Shown: positions 1 through 16,791 of the stretch, in pieces
Position numbering within the stretch: the first letter of the stretch is position 1
How the letters are laid out: every line of letters starts with the position of its first letter
Origin: Antennarius striatus
Taxonomy: Eukaryota > Chordata > Actinopteri > Lophiiformes > Antennariidae
Length of the DNA stretch: 64,000 nucleotides
Direction of reading: 5' to 3'
Assembly (NCBI RefSeq): GCF_040054535.1
Contig: NC_090779.1
Location: 21,255,001-21,319,000, forward strand
Program-made: the position numbers and the translations under genes
The notes under the pieces: model-generated
Database searches by the model: none
Told to the model about the DNA's origin: nothing
Seen by the model: the letters and a program-made list of their open reading frames with translations, nothing else

Positions 1-4343
<4,343 letters not shown>

Positions 4344-7300
4344 TTAATCAGTCACATCTGAATCCTGAAAGATTTGGATTGAAACCACAGAAAGCACTCG
4401 AGTGCTCTGTTTGTAGGTCAGATCATCTGCTGTGAGGTGGAAGTGGACCACACAGGATCAATAGGTTGATTTGGAGAACCTGAAATAATAAATAAGGAAC
4501 TGGCTCAACTGGGAAAAAGAAATTACAAACAACACCCACGTCAGATTTTAATGTGTCACAGAACCCAAACCGGACAATGAAAACACACCTGAACGACAGA
4601 AAGCATTAAACCAAATCTGTGCTTGCACGTCGCATTCTGTTCAGCTGGTGGGTTCTGGTTTTTATGAGCTTTAGTTACGATGCTTTTACAGCAGAGCCGT
4701 CATTTTACAGGAGACGTGTGGAGTTTACTGACTGAGTGATGTTGCAGTGATTCCACATTCAGATAGAGGGGTGCCGTCTGGAGCAATTTTAAATCTCTTG
4801 AATGTATTTATGCTCACTATTCTCTTTCTTCTTTCTGTAAGAGCTCGGTGCTATGTGGTATTTCTAAAAAAAAATAGGACTACATTCCTGGGTTTGGAAA
4901 TCAGTGTTCAGGTTTGGGAATTCAAGTTGCGAAAGTGCAGTTTGAATTTGCTGATTTGTTATCGGAGTGATTATCTGTGAGGTTTAGACTGAGTTCCATG
5001 CTTACCTGCCCTACATACACCAGCAGTCTTGCATTGAGAGGGCTCTCATCAGAACTCTGAGTTATCATTGGATGATAGCAAGAACTTGAAATCAGCTGGA
5101 GTAAAAAAACATATTGAAAATGTGCTTTATTATAGGTATAGTATACAGATATAATATGATGCCAGATTCACATTTGTATCTGGTAAAGTTTAAGTTCCCA
5201 TCATAAGAATATCACAGTCTTTCTTCTTGCAAAGCAACTCTTGAAGTCTTATTTAGGAGTAATAACCCAGTTATTCATTCTGTCAGCTATGTCATTAAAA
5301 CTCTCAGTACGTTCTAGTTTTACAAATGTGTTTATGTCTCTGCAGCTGCTTCCCTTTGGATCATTACTGTGCTGTTTGAAATCAGATCAACTGAGTACAG
5401 TCTGCTGTATGCGATGCAACACTTACAGGAAGAGGATGGACGTGTTCAAGACCCAGCCAGGTTCAGAAGACCGCAATGATGCAGGAGTTAAGCAGTTCTC
5501 CAGCTTGGAGGAGGGAATGAAGGACCTCCCCACCTGCATGCTCCAGTGTGTTGAAAGTGAAACCATATGGTACTCTAGGGGGAAAAACAGGGGGAACTTA
5601 ATGAGATTTTGAGCAGGCACTAAATGTAATTGCACTTCTTGAGTTTTTACAATGACCTCCGGCAGGCTGGACGTCACCCTAAATGACTTTCCAGCCTGCG
5701 TCAGTTATTGAGATGAGCTCTGGTTTCAGACATGAAGTCTGCAGAGCGGCGACATGAAGATGAAGGATGGAACGAGTGATATATGTTTGATTCAACAAAG
5801 TGAGGAGATGGAAAACGACCTAAGTGATTTTCACCATGTAGGACTGACCACAGCAGGAAATAAAGACACTGAAAATAAAGAGAGTGAGAATGTCAACACA
5901 ACATTTTAGATGCCAGAGAGAGGGTTCAGATGATGAAAAGCAGAAAATGATAATAAAAGTTTATACTTTCATACATTCTGTATACTTGTTGGTCAAATAT
6001 CACATTAGAGAAAGAAATTTCTCTTCTGCAAATATGCTGGTGGGTGTTGAGTTGAAAATGAAAGGTTTCGGATTGTTGTCTTTTAAATAAATCAGTTGAA
6101 ACTTACCTTCGGAAATGAAATCAAATGATTGCAGTGAAAAAATATCATTGATTTACTTATTTATCATTATTTTTAATATTGAGGGCAGACTATAATAACC
6201 AACAGTTGGTATAACAATGTGTGATCCCTTTCTTCAAACGGAAACTAAATTATATATACAGTTAAATATGGTGTGTATTCAGGAGAAGCGGCTGATGGTT
6301 CAATCAATCATAATAGTTGCACCAGCATCAATAGTTGTGTGTAAAAACAGACCACATGCGCCCCCTACTGGCCATCAACGTTCAGTATCTTTTACAACTG
6401 ATCTCAAGTCTGTTTTCAGTTCAGAACAGCAGCATCAGAAAAGCCCTCCTCTAGGAGCTATAAGTGTGACTTCATCAATACTTTTCATTTGTATTTTCCT
6501 TTGTCATCATCTGTATTCCCGGAAACAAAAACAAGAAACAACGTTTCAGAGGCACTAAAATCTCCAGATACTGGTGTCAGATATTCAATTATTTTCTGTA
6601 TTTTTGTTTATGTCTATGAGACGCACAACCGCAGCATAAAATATCAAATACTAAATATAACCAGTATCAGTTTATCTAGACTCCATCCCACGCACACCAC
6701 CCTCCTGTCTCAAATACCCCACAGAGGGGTCATCAGCATTTATTAAAGGGACAGGATGTTTCTCAGCAGACAGCCCGGACACCAGGTTGTCAAGTAAAGA
6801 CGTTTGATTGGTTGATGAACTACTCCATCATTGTTTGATTTGTTATTGAGATTTTTAGCAGCTTAAATCAGAGACAGAACCAGCAGCTCGTGGGAGAACA
6901 CAGGATGGAGTTGTAGAATAATCTGATGGATGCTGAACGAAATATGAATCATGGACTTTTTATTGGAATCATACCTGATGATCACTCTGAATGGACCAGG
7001 ACTCTTCTCTGGAGGGACAGGATGCATCTTGTTTATCAATTTTCATAACAGTCATCAATGTCCTGCAGGTGGGAAGGAGAAATGGGAGTTCAAATTATGT
7101 CAAAATTAGGTTTCAAGCCACAAAGTAAATTAGAAAAAAAAAAATCTGCATAATTTATACTTTTCTAGTCTTAGACAATGGACTTACATATGAAAACTGC
7201 TAATGCTAAATGCTATATTAGAATGGCCAAAAGGTCTAGTAAGAAATACAGCTGAGGCTTTTTTTTTTTTTTTCAGTGTTATTTACAAGGAGTCTTGGTG

Positions 7301-7462
7301 AAGTCACATGATCCAAATATAACTCCAAGGCATCTCCTCACATTCCCCCGGAGGCCGACAAGATAAAGTTAGCTGCTCAGGAAACTTTAGAGGTTCTGAC
7401 GAGCCGGACCTCCGGCAGGCCGGAGGCAGAGCTCGCAACGCCATACAAGGAGTGTGAGAGCA

Positions 7463-7519
<57 letters not shown>

Positions 7520-7570
7520 TACTTTCATGGACATATTTCAGATACTTACAAGTCAGGGGTTTTGCCGTCT
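4344..7570 (-). CDS. Tentative 3' end of an unrecognised gene (four spliced exons)
   Basis: Four minus-strand segments join in phase. They are 7550-7570 (CCCCAG acceptor, GTAAGT donor), 6975-7008 (CCTCCAG acceptor, GTATGA donor), 5006-5095 (tract TGTTTTTTTACTCCAG, donor GTAAGC) and 4344-4364 (TTTCAG acceptor, ending in TAA). The joined frame reads DGKTPDL, EESWSIQSDHQ, then 30 residues from LISSSCYHP to LLVYVGQ, then DSDVTD and stop. The product tail is acidic and serine-rich, like a cytoplasmic tail, but matches no family I know. The 5' exons were not found. The next exon upstream must end with two bases of a split codon, and only a weak candidate ending near 7,690 was seen. All three junctions agree in phase, which argues against chance, but the exons were picked by eye. 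Confidence 0.25.
6358..6371 (-). promoter_or_regulatory. CTCF-like motif
   Basis: On the minus strand this reads CCAGTAGGGGGCGC, which fits every position of the consensus CCASYAGRKGGCRS. Occupancy cannot be judged from sequence. Confidence 0.4.
7465..7518. repeat. (TG)27 microsatellite
   Basis: An uninterrupted TG dinucleotide run. Open frames in this region are Cys-Val or Thr-His repeats and are not genes. Confidence 0.97.
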
Positions 7571-8832
7571 CTGGGGACGAAACAGGACACATTGCTGTAA
7601 ATTTTATTCTACAGACACAAAAGAGAAAAAAAATAGTCAAACTGAACCTGAGCTCTGAGGATGGAGAGAGGGATGATTAACCGTCATTATCTAAGACACC
7701 TTTGAAGGAAAAGGGAGTACTCCAGTCTCTGTCTTCTGTCTACTTTCATCATAGAGGATCAGTTTACAGAAATGTTTGTGTCTCTCCGTCACATTAACAA
7801 TCCAACTTTAGCAAAAGTTATATTTCCAGTTGTGAGATTCCGCTGTAAGAACGTCACAAGTGTTGATTCGGGTTAAGATTCTTCACACTAAGTGAATCAT
7901 AAATGTTTTTTAGTCCAGATCCATAACACAACAAGGCCTTTTTCTTTAGCGCCACCATCAGGACAAATGCTAAACAGAATAAAGACCTCGTTTTGACGCC
8001 TGACATCAACATGAAATGAAGCAGAATAATAATGGCAGCAATAAACGCAAAAGCTATTTTTAAATGACTGATGGATAATGATTGTGTTGATTGGGATCAT
8101 GTAGGTTATTGTTGGGCTTTAATGCATCAGCATTATGTCAGCTGATGCCTCTAGACCCATTATATTATAAACCAGTCTGTCCTGGTGTCACTTTGTATGG
8201 AGATGAAGACAGTAAAACACTGTAAATATTAAATGTTTGCTTTGCATAATGACTGAAATGTAATTATAATAAATGACATAAACAGGGTTGAGATGAGTTC
8301 ATGGCCTCTGATGGTTTTAAAACGGGTTTCAAATCAGGTTTCATCATCTCAGGTGTGTGCAGATTAGAACCAGATTAGTACCTAAACTCTTCTGTGGGAG
8401 CAGATTATAGATCAGTCCAATGAAACATAATGTGAAATACACTTAACTATACCATCAAACTGTTAGGAGCCTAAATAAAACATAAGAAGAAAAGATTTTA
8501 AAACAAAAGCTTGAAGATTCATTCAGTTCTCAATGAATACATAAAATTGTTTAATTAACTGTAATTTCATCTGAAACCTTCCCACTTTTTCTATTTTTTG
8601 ACAATTAGAAAACAATCCTACAATCGTCAAACTAATTCTTTTTTTCTGGGAATACTAGCTTTATAGTTTCCTGGACATTTTATAATTACAAATTTGTAAC
8701 TTCACTAAATATTATAAAGATTTTATTCTAAATTCTAAATTATTAAAAAGATCCTGTCTGACTACATTTTGAAAAAAGGGCAAATAAAGACACAAAAAAT
8801 CAAAAACACTCTTATTTTTTTCCACATTTGAC
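7571..8832. other. Spacer left of the tnni2 array
   Basis: A+T-rich sequence between the tentative left-flank gene and the end of tnni2 copy A. No coding exon, RNA gene or repeat family was recognised. Confidence 0.6.
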
Positions 8833-8838
8833 TTTATT
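8833..8838 (-). terminator. Poly(A) signal of tnni2 copy A
   Basis: AATAAA on the minus strand, about 305 bases past the stop codon. It is the first canonical signal downstream of the gene. Confidence 0.6.
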
Positions 8839-9141
8839 GCTTCTGTATATCGTCGTTGAGTTTGAGTGAAAGTGTCCCTGAATTTGTGAAGTTTTCGACT
8901 TGCTGTTCAGTAGAAACAGAAGGAATCTTTCCACCTCCTCCCAGACCGACAAAGTTCCAAAAAAGAAAAAAGAAAAAAGAATCCTGGAACAGCTTCGGTT
9001 TCTGCAGCGACTCCTCTCAGATGCTACCCTGCTGCTCTCCAGTGTGATTTCATCTCAACATTAAACAACCATGTGGTTCAACAAACACATATAAGACATG
9101 TGGAGTTCATATAAACAGAAAGACAAACAACAGCGATACAT

Positions 9142-11167
9142 TTAGGCGGACTCGAACATCTTCTTTCTGTCAGCCTTGTCTTCAATGTTCTTACGCCAGT
9201 CGCCCACAGCTTCTGTTGGCTGCAGAGGAGAAGAACCAAAACCTCAAAGTGCTGCTTCCTGTCATTCTGATAGTTTCCCTGATCTGAATCAGAACCCATA
9301 ATGGAACCAACAATGTTCAACTGGAAGATATAAAGCAGACTTTGTGCTGAATTCCCTTCCCTGGTGCAATAAATAACTATAAATGTGAACATTTTGAGCT
9401 TTTTGCCTCAGAAATGCGTCAAAGAAGTACAGTACAGGTATAAACTTTAATTATTTTTTAAAAAATCCTGAAACCATAAAGTCGTGACTCACCTCCTCTT
9501 TCGTCTCCTTCTTCACCTGCTTCAGGTTGGACCTCAGGTCCATGTTGACCGTGTGCTTGGAGCCCAGCAGAGCCTTCAGCATGGAGTCGGCTGACATACG
9601 TACTTTCTTCAGAGCGGGCTTCTTGACACCTCTCAGGTCAACGACTTTAATCTTCAGGTCTTCAATCTATGAGAAGAGGGTCTGGTTGTTTTTAGATATC
9701 GGCCAATGAAAGGTTCCTCACCAACGTGATTCTCTGAGGAACGTACCTCTTTGTCCGCCTTGCCCACTTTGGCCTCAATGTCGTACCTGTCCTCATCGAT
9801 CTTGTCAATAAGAGCGTGGAGCTTCTTGCAAGTCTCCTAAAACCAGAGTGAGAAAATGACAGTGACTTTTTAAATATGTAGTTTACCTCTGTAGTTTCGA
9901 ACAATTAAACCCTTTAAGCTCAATCTCTTTTGCTTGACGCATTTTCTTCAAACAGGAAAAGTGCAACGACAAGCAATACTAACAGAGATAATTATGCTAC
10001 AGCATGATTCCACCTACTTTATGTTTCAAAAAATATTTGGCAAAGCTGGTGTTAGCCCTGGTGAGACTAAGTTAGCTAAGAAAACAACTCATTTAGGTGT
10101 TTGATTCTCAGATAAGTTAGATTTAGAAGTTGTTTCTGTTAGTGTTTAAGTGTGGCCGAACAAAAGCTTCAGACTGTCACGGAGATTGGACCCTGACCCC
10201 GTGTGACTACCGGTATTCATTCAAAACAGCGTCTTAAAAGTGAGATGCTGCTCACCATGAGGGCAGCCTGGTCTCCACTCAGGTCAGGGGCTGGACAGTT
10301 TTCAGCCATGTAGTTCTCCTTAGCCGTCACCGCATCCTTCTTTTCCTGTTCCAGCCAGTTCTGAGCAATTTGGAGGATCACACTCTGCAGGACAGGAAAA
10401 ATCATGCAAGCAAAATTATATTTTGAGTTATTTTCTGTTGATTTCAGATGGAAATTTTTGCACAATTAATATTTCTGCAAAATCCTATTAGATCATAAAT
10501 GAGCAATGCAACCAACAGCATCTAGCATCCTGTGTCAGGAAATTATTAAGCCTTTTAGGAGACACTAACGATATTTTAGAGATGTTTTTACATCAGAGAG
10601 AGATAAACACATCAGTCATTTAGTTACTAGGTTTTTTTGCATGCACAAATTTCATCTATATCTTATGGGAATATTTTCAGGGAAATCCTCCCATCTCGAC
10701 AGTAAGAAATGTCTCAAATTAAAAACAAAGAGCTTTTTTGGTTTACCTTCAAGTGATGCCTGCGGCTGGATGTCATCTTCTTGCTGTTTGAGAGAAAGTT
10801 GTGTTAAAGCAACCCATAGAGCACCAAAAGTTTACTATTTACCGGTACAACCAACAACTGTCAAAAACACTATGGAAATCTTGTTTACATAATGCAAATA
10901 AACATAACATTTTACATAATATAAATTTATATTTTCTAAAAGTAGATTGCTTGATTAACATTAACATGAAAGTCATTATCTTGGAAAACCTTCGATTTAT
11001 GCACTAATGTTATAATATTGGATTTTTTTTTACACTTAATATAATTGAAAAAAATTACTAAAAAAATATACTTTTAACATATATATTGAAAATGGAAACT
11101 GCTGTATTTTTGTCAACGTCAGAATTTTTGCCGCGAGGATCAGAGATGTTCAGACTTACTCAGACAT
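9142..11167 (-). CDS. tnni2: Fast skeletal troponin I, copy A
   Basis: Inhibitory subunit of the troponin complex of fast muscle thin filaments. It holds tropomyosin in the blocking position until Ca2+-troponin C binds its switch segment. Coding exons are 11160-11167, 10747-10783, 10256-10384, 9747-9836, 9493-9666 and 9142-9219, giving 171 residues. The protein opens MSDKKMTSSRRHHLK. The troponin C and T-binding helices span about residues 16-100. The inhibitory peptide GVKKPALKKVR is at 101-111, the switch segment [15 protein letters not shown] follows, and the tail ends [10 protein letters not shown]...KKMFESA. The inhibitory peptide is one residue shorter than the vertebrate norm (GKFKRPPLRRVR). 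The start exon carries 5' UTR back to about 11192 and exon 1 is noncoding. Its penultimate exon is closest to that of copy D. Exon phases and borders match all five sister copies. Confidence 0.95.
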
Positions 11168-12337
11168 CTTGGAGTTTTTGGGGTTTCACACGCTGCATGA
11201 AGACACATAAGAACACATTGAGAGCAGGAAGCATTGAGATGAGTATTTTTTGACCTTGATTCAGATCGAGATGTCAATGTGAGGTTCTCTGAGATCAGCA
11301 TGTCTCTCGATGGAGATGGAAGGATGGGAATATTTGTGTCGTAATGCGATCTGAGGCCACAGCTGAAGAGCAGCGACGTCGACTGAACTAAACTGGGACG
11401 GCGAGGATTGGGTGTCGTTCACAGACCGTTTACAACCGGATTGGGTCAAGGGAATATCTGAAAGGCTCTCCAGTGGAATGTGGCTAACTAAAGTTCATTA
11501 CCAATACCTGAATTATTTATATCAAAAGACAAAGTTCAAATCAAGATGGTATCATCTGCTGATGTTGAACCTTCAATTCCGACTTCCACTTTGATTTTTT
11601 GAATAGCTTGTATCTTTAATTTTTCTTTTCATTTAAAGTTTCACACTTTTCAGTCATGACGATCATAAATTTACTTCCCTTTTTTTAAAAAAAAAAAAAA
11701 GGAACTGAACCAACAGCATAAACTGAATCAACAATAAATCAAATCAAAGAATTTACACCAGCTGACAATAAATTCAGTTTGATAATCAAAAACCATGATA
11801 ATTACATGACCAATGTGTGTTTAGTTAATGTCCCACAATAAAGTTTAAAGAAAATAACTCCTTATTGTCTTTTGTAACAACAATAGCACAAATTTAAGGG
11901 TGTCAGAGATCTAAATTTTTTCATCTGATTTGAATCAAAAAAACACATTTTTTCGTTTCAAACCCCTAAAGAATGACATTTTAACAACTCTCCAGCTAAT
12001 ATAATGACGTGTTTGTACTCCAGCTGCTCTGCTGCATCAAGTTTTAAAATTCAATGTCAGCTGACGTTCAATTTCTAGCACAGAGCTGCTAACAGGACCA
12101 CAAAACACAACACATAGGAGCTGCACAGGTCTCATAAAGGAAAAGGTCAAATGTCAGTAAAAGCATGTTGAAAGCGAGCTCAGGATGTCAGGATGGTTCA
12201 AAGATGGAGAAATGAACGACTAGGATTCCCTCTTGGGCTTGTCTAAAGTCTGGCTGAGGTGAGGCTGTGTTTTGGCGAAGGATGCTGCTCTCAGGGAAGC
12301 TGGTTAAAACCAAATAAACAAAAGAAAGATTTCTCAC

Positions 12338-12528
12338 CTACTGAGAGGAGGAAGAAGAGGACACGACAAACCTGGTGGAGGAAAACGACACACTGCCAAT
12401 GCCACAGACAGAGAAAAATGTAATTGGGTATATATGGTGGATTGCGATGCATCAGCGAATTGCCCAGATCCTCTTTATGGAAATGGATTCCTGGACGGAC
12501 CAATGGGCCGACGAGCTCCTGAAATATA
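12338..12528 (-). promoter_or_regulatory. tnni2: Promoter and noncoding exon 1 of tnni2 copy A
   Basis: Exon 1 ends at 12338 in CAGTAG followed by a GTGAGA donor. A TATA box lies at 12429-12435 (ATATATA on the minus strand), placing the transcription start near 12400. Upstream at 12471-12528 is the block shared by all copies: CTCTTTATGG at 12471, GACCAATGGGC near 12498 and GAGCTCCTGAAATA near 12513 on the + strand. On the coding strand the CCAAT box reads ATTGGTC. A (TG)43 run starts only 57 bases further upstream. Confidence 0.75.
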
Positions 12529-12580
12529 CCCGGCCCGGCACCCCCCCCCCGCCAGAGAGGCAACTTCAGAAGACGAATTA

Positions 12581-12584
<4 letters not shown>

Positions 12585-12670
<86 letters not shown>
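12585..12670. repeat. (TG)43 microsatellite beside the copy A promoter
   Basis: A pure dinucleotide run between the copy A promoter block and the poly(A) site of copy B. That intergenic gap is only about 410 bases in all. Confidence 0.97.
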
Positions 12671-12671
<1 letters not shown>

Positions 12672-12941
12672 AATCGTACATTCCAACAAATAGACCCTAT
12701 TTCTTCTGAACTGGTTGATCGGTCACTCATATTTAAGAAAGTGAGGCTTTTGCATCAAGTGTCAAAGGTTGAGGATGGAAATGTTATCATCAATATCTCG
12801 ACCCCAATTAAAAGTTCAGCTACTTTTGAAAGTTCGACTGAACTTTGAAAGGAACCGTTGGAGAATTGTGTGACTGGATGAAAATAAAAAGACCAATAAG
12901 CAGAGAGATTTAACAAACAAATTAGTCCTGATTTCAGAACA

Positions 12942-12947
12942 TTTATT
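12942..12947 (-). terminator. Poly(A) signal of tnni2 copy B
   Basis: AATAAA on the minus strand, about 250 bases past the stop codon of copy B. Confidence 0.6.
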
Positions 12948-13195
12948 TCTAAAGACTCCATGGAAATCTGCACAGTTTGAATGTTTCTCTGGTTTGACTA
13001 CGTACACGATGACAGGACTTTGTCTTAGATGAGTGTCTCCCTTGGCAACAGCATCACAAAAACAAAAGACAAAACAAAGAAGCGTCTAAACTCTCGTCCC
13101 TGTGCGTCCCGCTGGAACACAGAGACGCGTTCAGCCACTCAGACCTCAGACAGAAACACCTCCGCCACCGTCCTCCTCGCCGCTTCGGGAGGGAC

Positions 13196-16100
13196 TTAGG
13201 AAGTCTCAAACATCTTCTTCCTGTCGGCCTTGTCCTCGATGTTTTTACGCCAGTCGCCAACCGCCTCTGTTGACTGCAGACACACCAACAAGAATCACCT
13301 CTAATTCCACAGGAGAGCGACTTAAAATGAAATTGAAATCACACGATTTTCTTTTGTTTCCGCGAAGCCGTTGATTTGAATAAATTCCCCCTGCTCTAAA
13401 AATATCAGTCTTGTTTTTGAACAATCTCAGTCACGGCGTCTGAAAGTAGAGTTTCACAGTGTTGTGACATGACTGGAAATCATCTGCTGTTATGTGAAGA
13501 TATTTCGGATGCAGCACTTTTCTTTCTGGTGGAATATTTCCATTCAGTTGAACCAATCCTTCAGTTTAAGATGTGAATATTTCTTCCTCTGACCAAACAT
13601 AAAAGCTCATTTCAAGCCGCTCCAGAAGTACCCGACTCCTTTCTCACCTCCTCTTTGACCTCCTTCTTGACCTGCTTCAGGTTGGCTCTCAGGTCCATGG
13701 TCACCTTGTGTTTCCCCCCCAGCAGAGCCTGAAGCATGGCGTCGGCAGACATGCGCACTTTCTTCAGGGCGGGCTTCTTCACCCCGGCCAGCTCGATCAC
13801 CTTCAGCTTCAGCTCCTCAATCTGCGGACAGAAACGTTACTCCAGTTACATTTTAATGTCACCCTTTGTGAGTCCACACTCCACACATAGGGGTCAGCAG
13901 ATCACCAGACTAGTGACTAAAAGCTGGATTCACTGGGACGTCGTGCCAAGAACAGACAGCTGGTGGTTGATCACCATCACGCCGACATAGTCGACATTTT
14001 CCCCGCTGTTGTCATCATTCAGTCTCCTCAAACGAAACATCCTCATGAGCACCTGTTCCTGTCTGGTTGACCTGGTCAGCCTCTCTGAACAGACCTGTAG
14101 GATGATTGTCACTCCTATGATAATAAAAACGATGACTGTTCCTGAACACCTTTAAAAGTCAACTGTGCGGTCAGAAACCATCCAGTTGAAAGCGATTATC
14201 TGATTTTTCTTTGTCTGTTTAAAATCGGAAATTCAAGACAGTTCTTGATGCGAAGGTCATTTTTAAATCGGCACAGCAACAGTGTTTAAACTGGACCCTT
14301 GACTACATGTAGACGTTGAGTCTCACCTCTTTGTCGGCCTTCTGCACTTTGGACTCAACGTCATACCTCACATCGTCAATCTTGTCGATAGCAGTGTGCA
14401 GTTTCTTGCAGATTTCCTGTTAAAACCAGAAAAAAAAAAACGTATTAAACACATATGATCAGTTGACAATGACACCGAATCTGCCGACTCCAACATTTGA
14501 AAGGTTTTCATATCTTGATAAATAACAACCTTTACAGTCTGCTTGTGTGAAATCCACCAACCTAACAATCATGACATGTACTGACTTTCAAATTTGATAT
14601 GAAATCCAGTTTTTTCTTTTTGTTTCATGAACAACATATCCCATTTTCAAACAAAGATCTTGTATAAACGCAAAGATTCCACTTATACTTGAATTAAAAA
14701 TAAATTGTAATACTAATAATAACGCTAATACTGGTGCTGATATTGATAATAATAATTTTGTTTTTTATAAATAATCTGAAAAAGTAAAATTGTGGAGTAA
14801 AAAGTATCAAATTGTAGCTGGGATGTTTTCTAACAGAATGTAATTGATTCATAAATATTTTACTCTTGAATCTTTTCATAAGTTTTGCAGTGATCCATTC
14901 GTACTGCAGTGTGAACCTGTTCCTGTCATGGAGGGTTAGGGTTAGGGTGTAGTATTCACACATAACTCCACCATGAGACGGAGCAGCCACACAAAGGCTC
15001 ACCATGAGGGCGGCCTGGTCCCCGTTCATGTCGGGGGCCGGACAGTTCTCCTGCATGTAGGTTTCCTTCGCCGCTGCAATATCCTTCTTCTCTTGCTCGA
15101 TCCAGTTGGCAGCGATCTGTAGCATCACACTCTGCAAAGAGGCGCAGAAACCAACACGTAAATCAGCCTTAAAGACTGACTGTAACCCACCCCCCCATCT
15201 AAATGTTAAAGGGTTTCAATCTCACCTTAAGATGATGCCGGCGGCTGGATGTCATTTTCTTTCCCCTGGAGGAGAGAGATCGATCATTAGAAGAACTGAT
15301 GGGCCGATCACAGAATTATCCTGAGGTGGTACGATAAAATCCAAGAGGAATTCAACAAATAACTTTCTAAATATGAAGATACAGCCAGCTGCTAATACGT
15401 TTTGGTTTTGTAATGGAGCCAGGAGGAGCAGCCTGACTCCTGCGGTAACCTAGCAGCACCTCTCCATCACTGATGAACACAGATAGTCCTGAACATCACC
15501 CGTCTGCACAAACACTTCGGACACATCTTGTTAAAGGACTGGTTATCCTTTTAAACTTTGAGCTTTTTTCTTGAATGGAACAAACAATACATAATATGTC
15601 ACATTTATGATTGAACGAAAGCCAGACTAGCTGTTCCTTCCTGTTCCCAGTCCCACTTCTTTATGCTAAGCTAAGCTAACATACATAGAACACATTCATG
15701 GCATCTGTATGAACCAGGTGGGACTATTTCTCTAAAATAACTATGTATGCATCAATATAATTAATTTCCTTGACATAATAACTGGATTTGAGGTCATGGT
15801 TCCAACAGATGTAAGTCTTTCTAAATGTTTTACGAACTCTACTTTAGGTCGGCGCAGTGAAATCCACTGATTTGAAGTGGTTAATGGTTTTAACGTGTAT
15901 TAATACCCCATGAAAATTTTTTTTTTTTTTGTAAAAATCTTTACCTGTCAGTAATTACTGGGCCTATTTTCTCCTCACACATATCAGAACCGAGCACAGC
16001 TGCTGTCATCTGAAGCTCAGGGCTGACCTTCAAACCGAGCTGCTGCCCTCGCGTGCATTCCAATCCGTTCAGACATGTTACAGACATGTCGGCAACTGTT

Positions 16101-16791
16101 AGACGGATTGTCATGAAGGCAGATATTCACTCTACACGGAGGACCAGTCCACAAATGTTGCATCTTGATGCCAACATATCATGAAAACATACAAACTGTT
16201 AGCATTCATGTCCTCCTTTGGTTGTTCGTTTTCTAAAAGCGTGTTGATTATGTTCCGTAATTCTAAATAATCTACATACATCTGTATTTACTGTAAGTGA
16301 AATAATTTAAGAAAACTGACCAAGAGAATCAATAAATGATTAGTTGGTTGTGTTTAAAATGAGCTTCTCCACCAACTACTCCTTATAAACTCTAAATAAA
16401 CTGAATTTGGAATAAATTAACTAATTTAGAACTTTTTTTTTAATCGATTCAATAATTTCTAACATGTTTTTTACACATGATTTCAGAATATCAAAAACCA
16501 TCTTTGTTATCGTTTACAGTCTTGAATGCCACATTGTCAGATTTTCACTATTTTGAACCAGAAAATAAATAAAGATCTGAGCCTGAGGGGCCTCAAAAAT
16601 GACCAAAAAAATACCTCAGAGGATTCCAGAGAGCTGTTTGGGGAGAGTGGTGCAACTTCCATTACATGAAATACAAGTCGGACTCTATTTTTTTGTCAAG
16701 CTATTTGATAATGTACAAAAATGAAGAAGAAGAAGAAGATGATGATGATGAAGAAGAAGAAGAATAAAAGGATGTGTACTCACTCGGACAT
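13196..16791 (-). CDS. tnni2: Fast skeletal troponin I, copy B
   Basis: Same role as copy A: inhibitory subunit of the fast-muscle troponin complex. Coding exons are 16784-16791, 15226-15265, 15003-15131, 14327-14416, 13648-13821 and 13196-13273, giving 172 residues. It opens MSEGKKMTSSRRHHLK, one residue longer than A because exon 3 has an extra codon. The start codon sits in a strong context, GCCACCATG. The inhibitory peptide is GVKKPALKKVR and the switch segment is MSADAMLQALLGGKH, where Gln and Gly replace the Lys and Ser of copies A, D, E and F. The tail ends KKMFETS. The 174-base penultimate exon differs from that of copy C at only about 5 sites although the other exons differ much more. 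5' UTR in the start exon reaches back to about 16816. Confidence 0.95.
15610..15695. repeat. Interspersed teleost repeat fragment
   Basis: Contains ATGCTAAGCTAAGCTAAC next to CCAGACTAGCTGTTCCTTCC. This matches, from memory, a repeat seen in many teleost genomes (GCCAGGCTAGCTGTTTCC... TTTATGCTAAGCTAAGC). It lies in intron 2 of tnni2 copy B. Its class is not certain. Confidence 0.55.
16723..16764. repeat. (GAA)n/(GAT)n microsatellite
   Basis: A run of GAA units, then GAT, then GAA again. It sits just 3' of the copy B start exon, in intron 2. Confidence 0.9.

Noticed and set aside
5241-5612. 123-codon + strand frame
   Set aside because: Not similar to any family I know, no splice or promoter signals, and residue make-up looks random.
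7330-7464. Protein-like + strand frame PPEADKIKLAAQETLEVLTS
   Set aside because: It has a stop just upstream, no acceptor in phase, and runs into the TG repeat.
12291-12689. Open frames of Thr-His or Cys-Val repeats across the TG run
   Set aside because: They are translations of a microsatellite and overlap the copy A promoter and exon 1.
14936-14953. Telomere-like GGTTAGGGTTAGGG
   Set aside because: Only two and a half units inside an intron, too short to mean anything.
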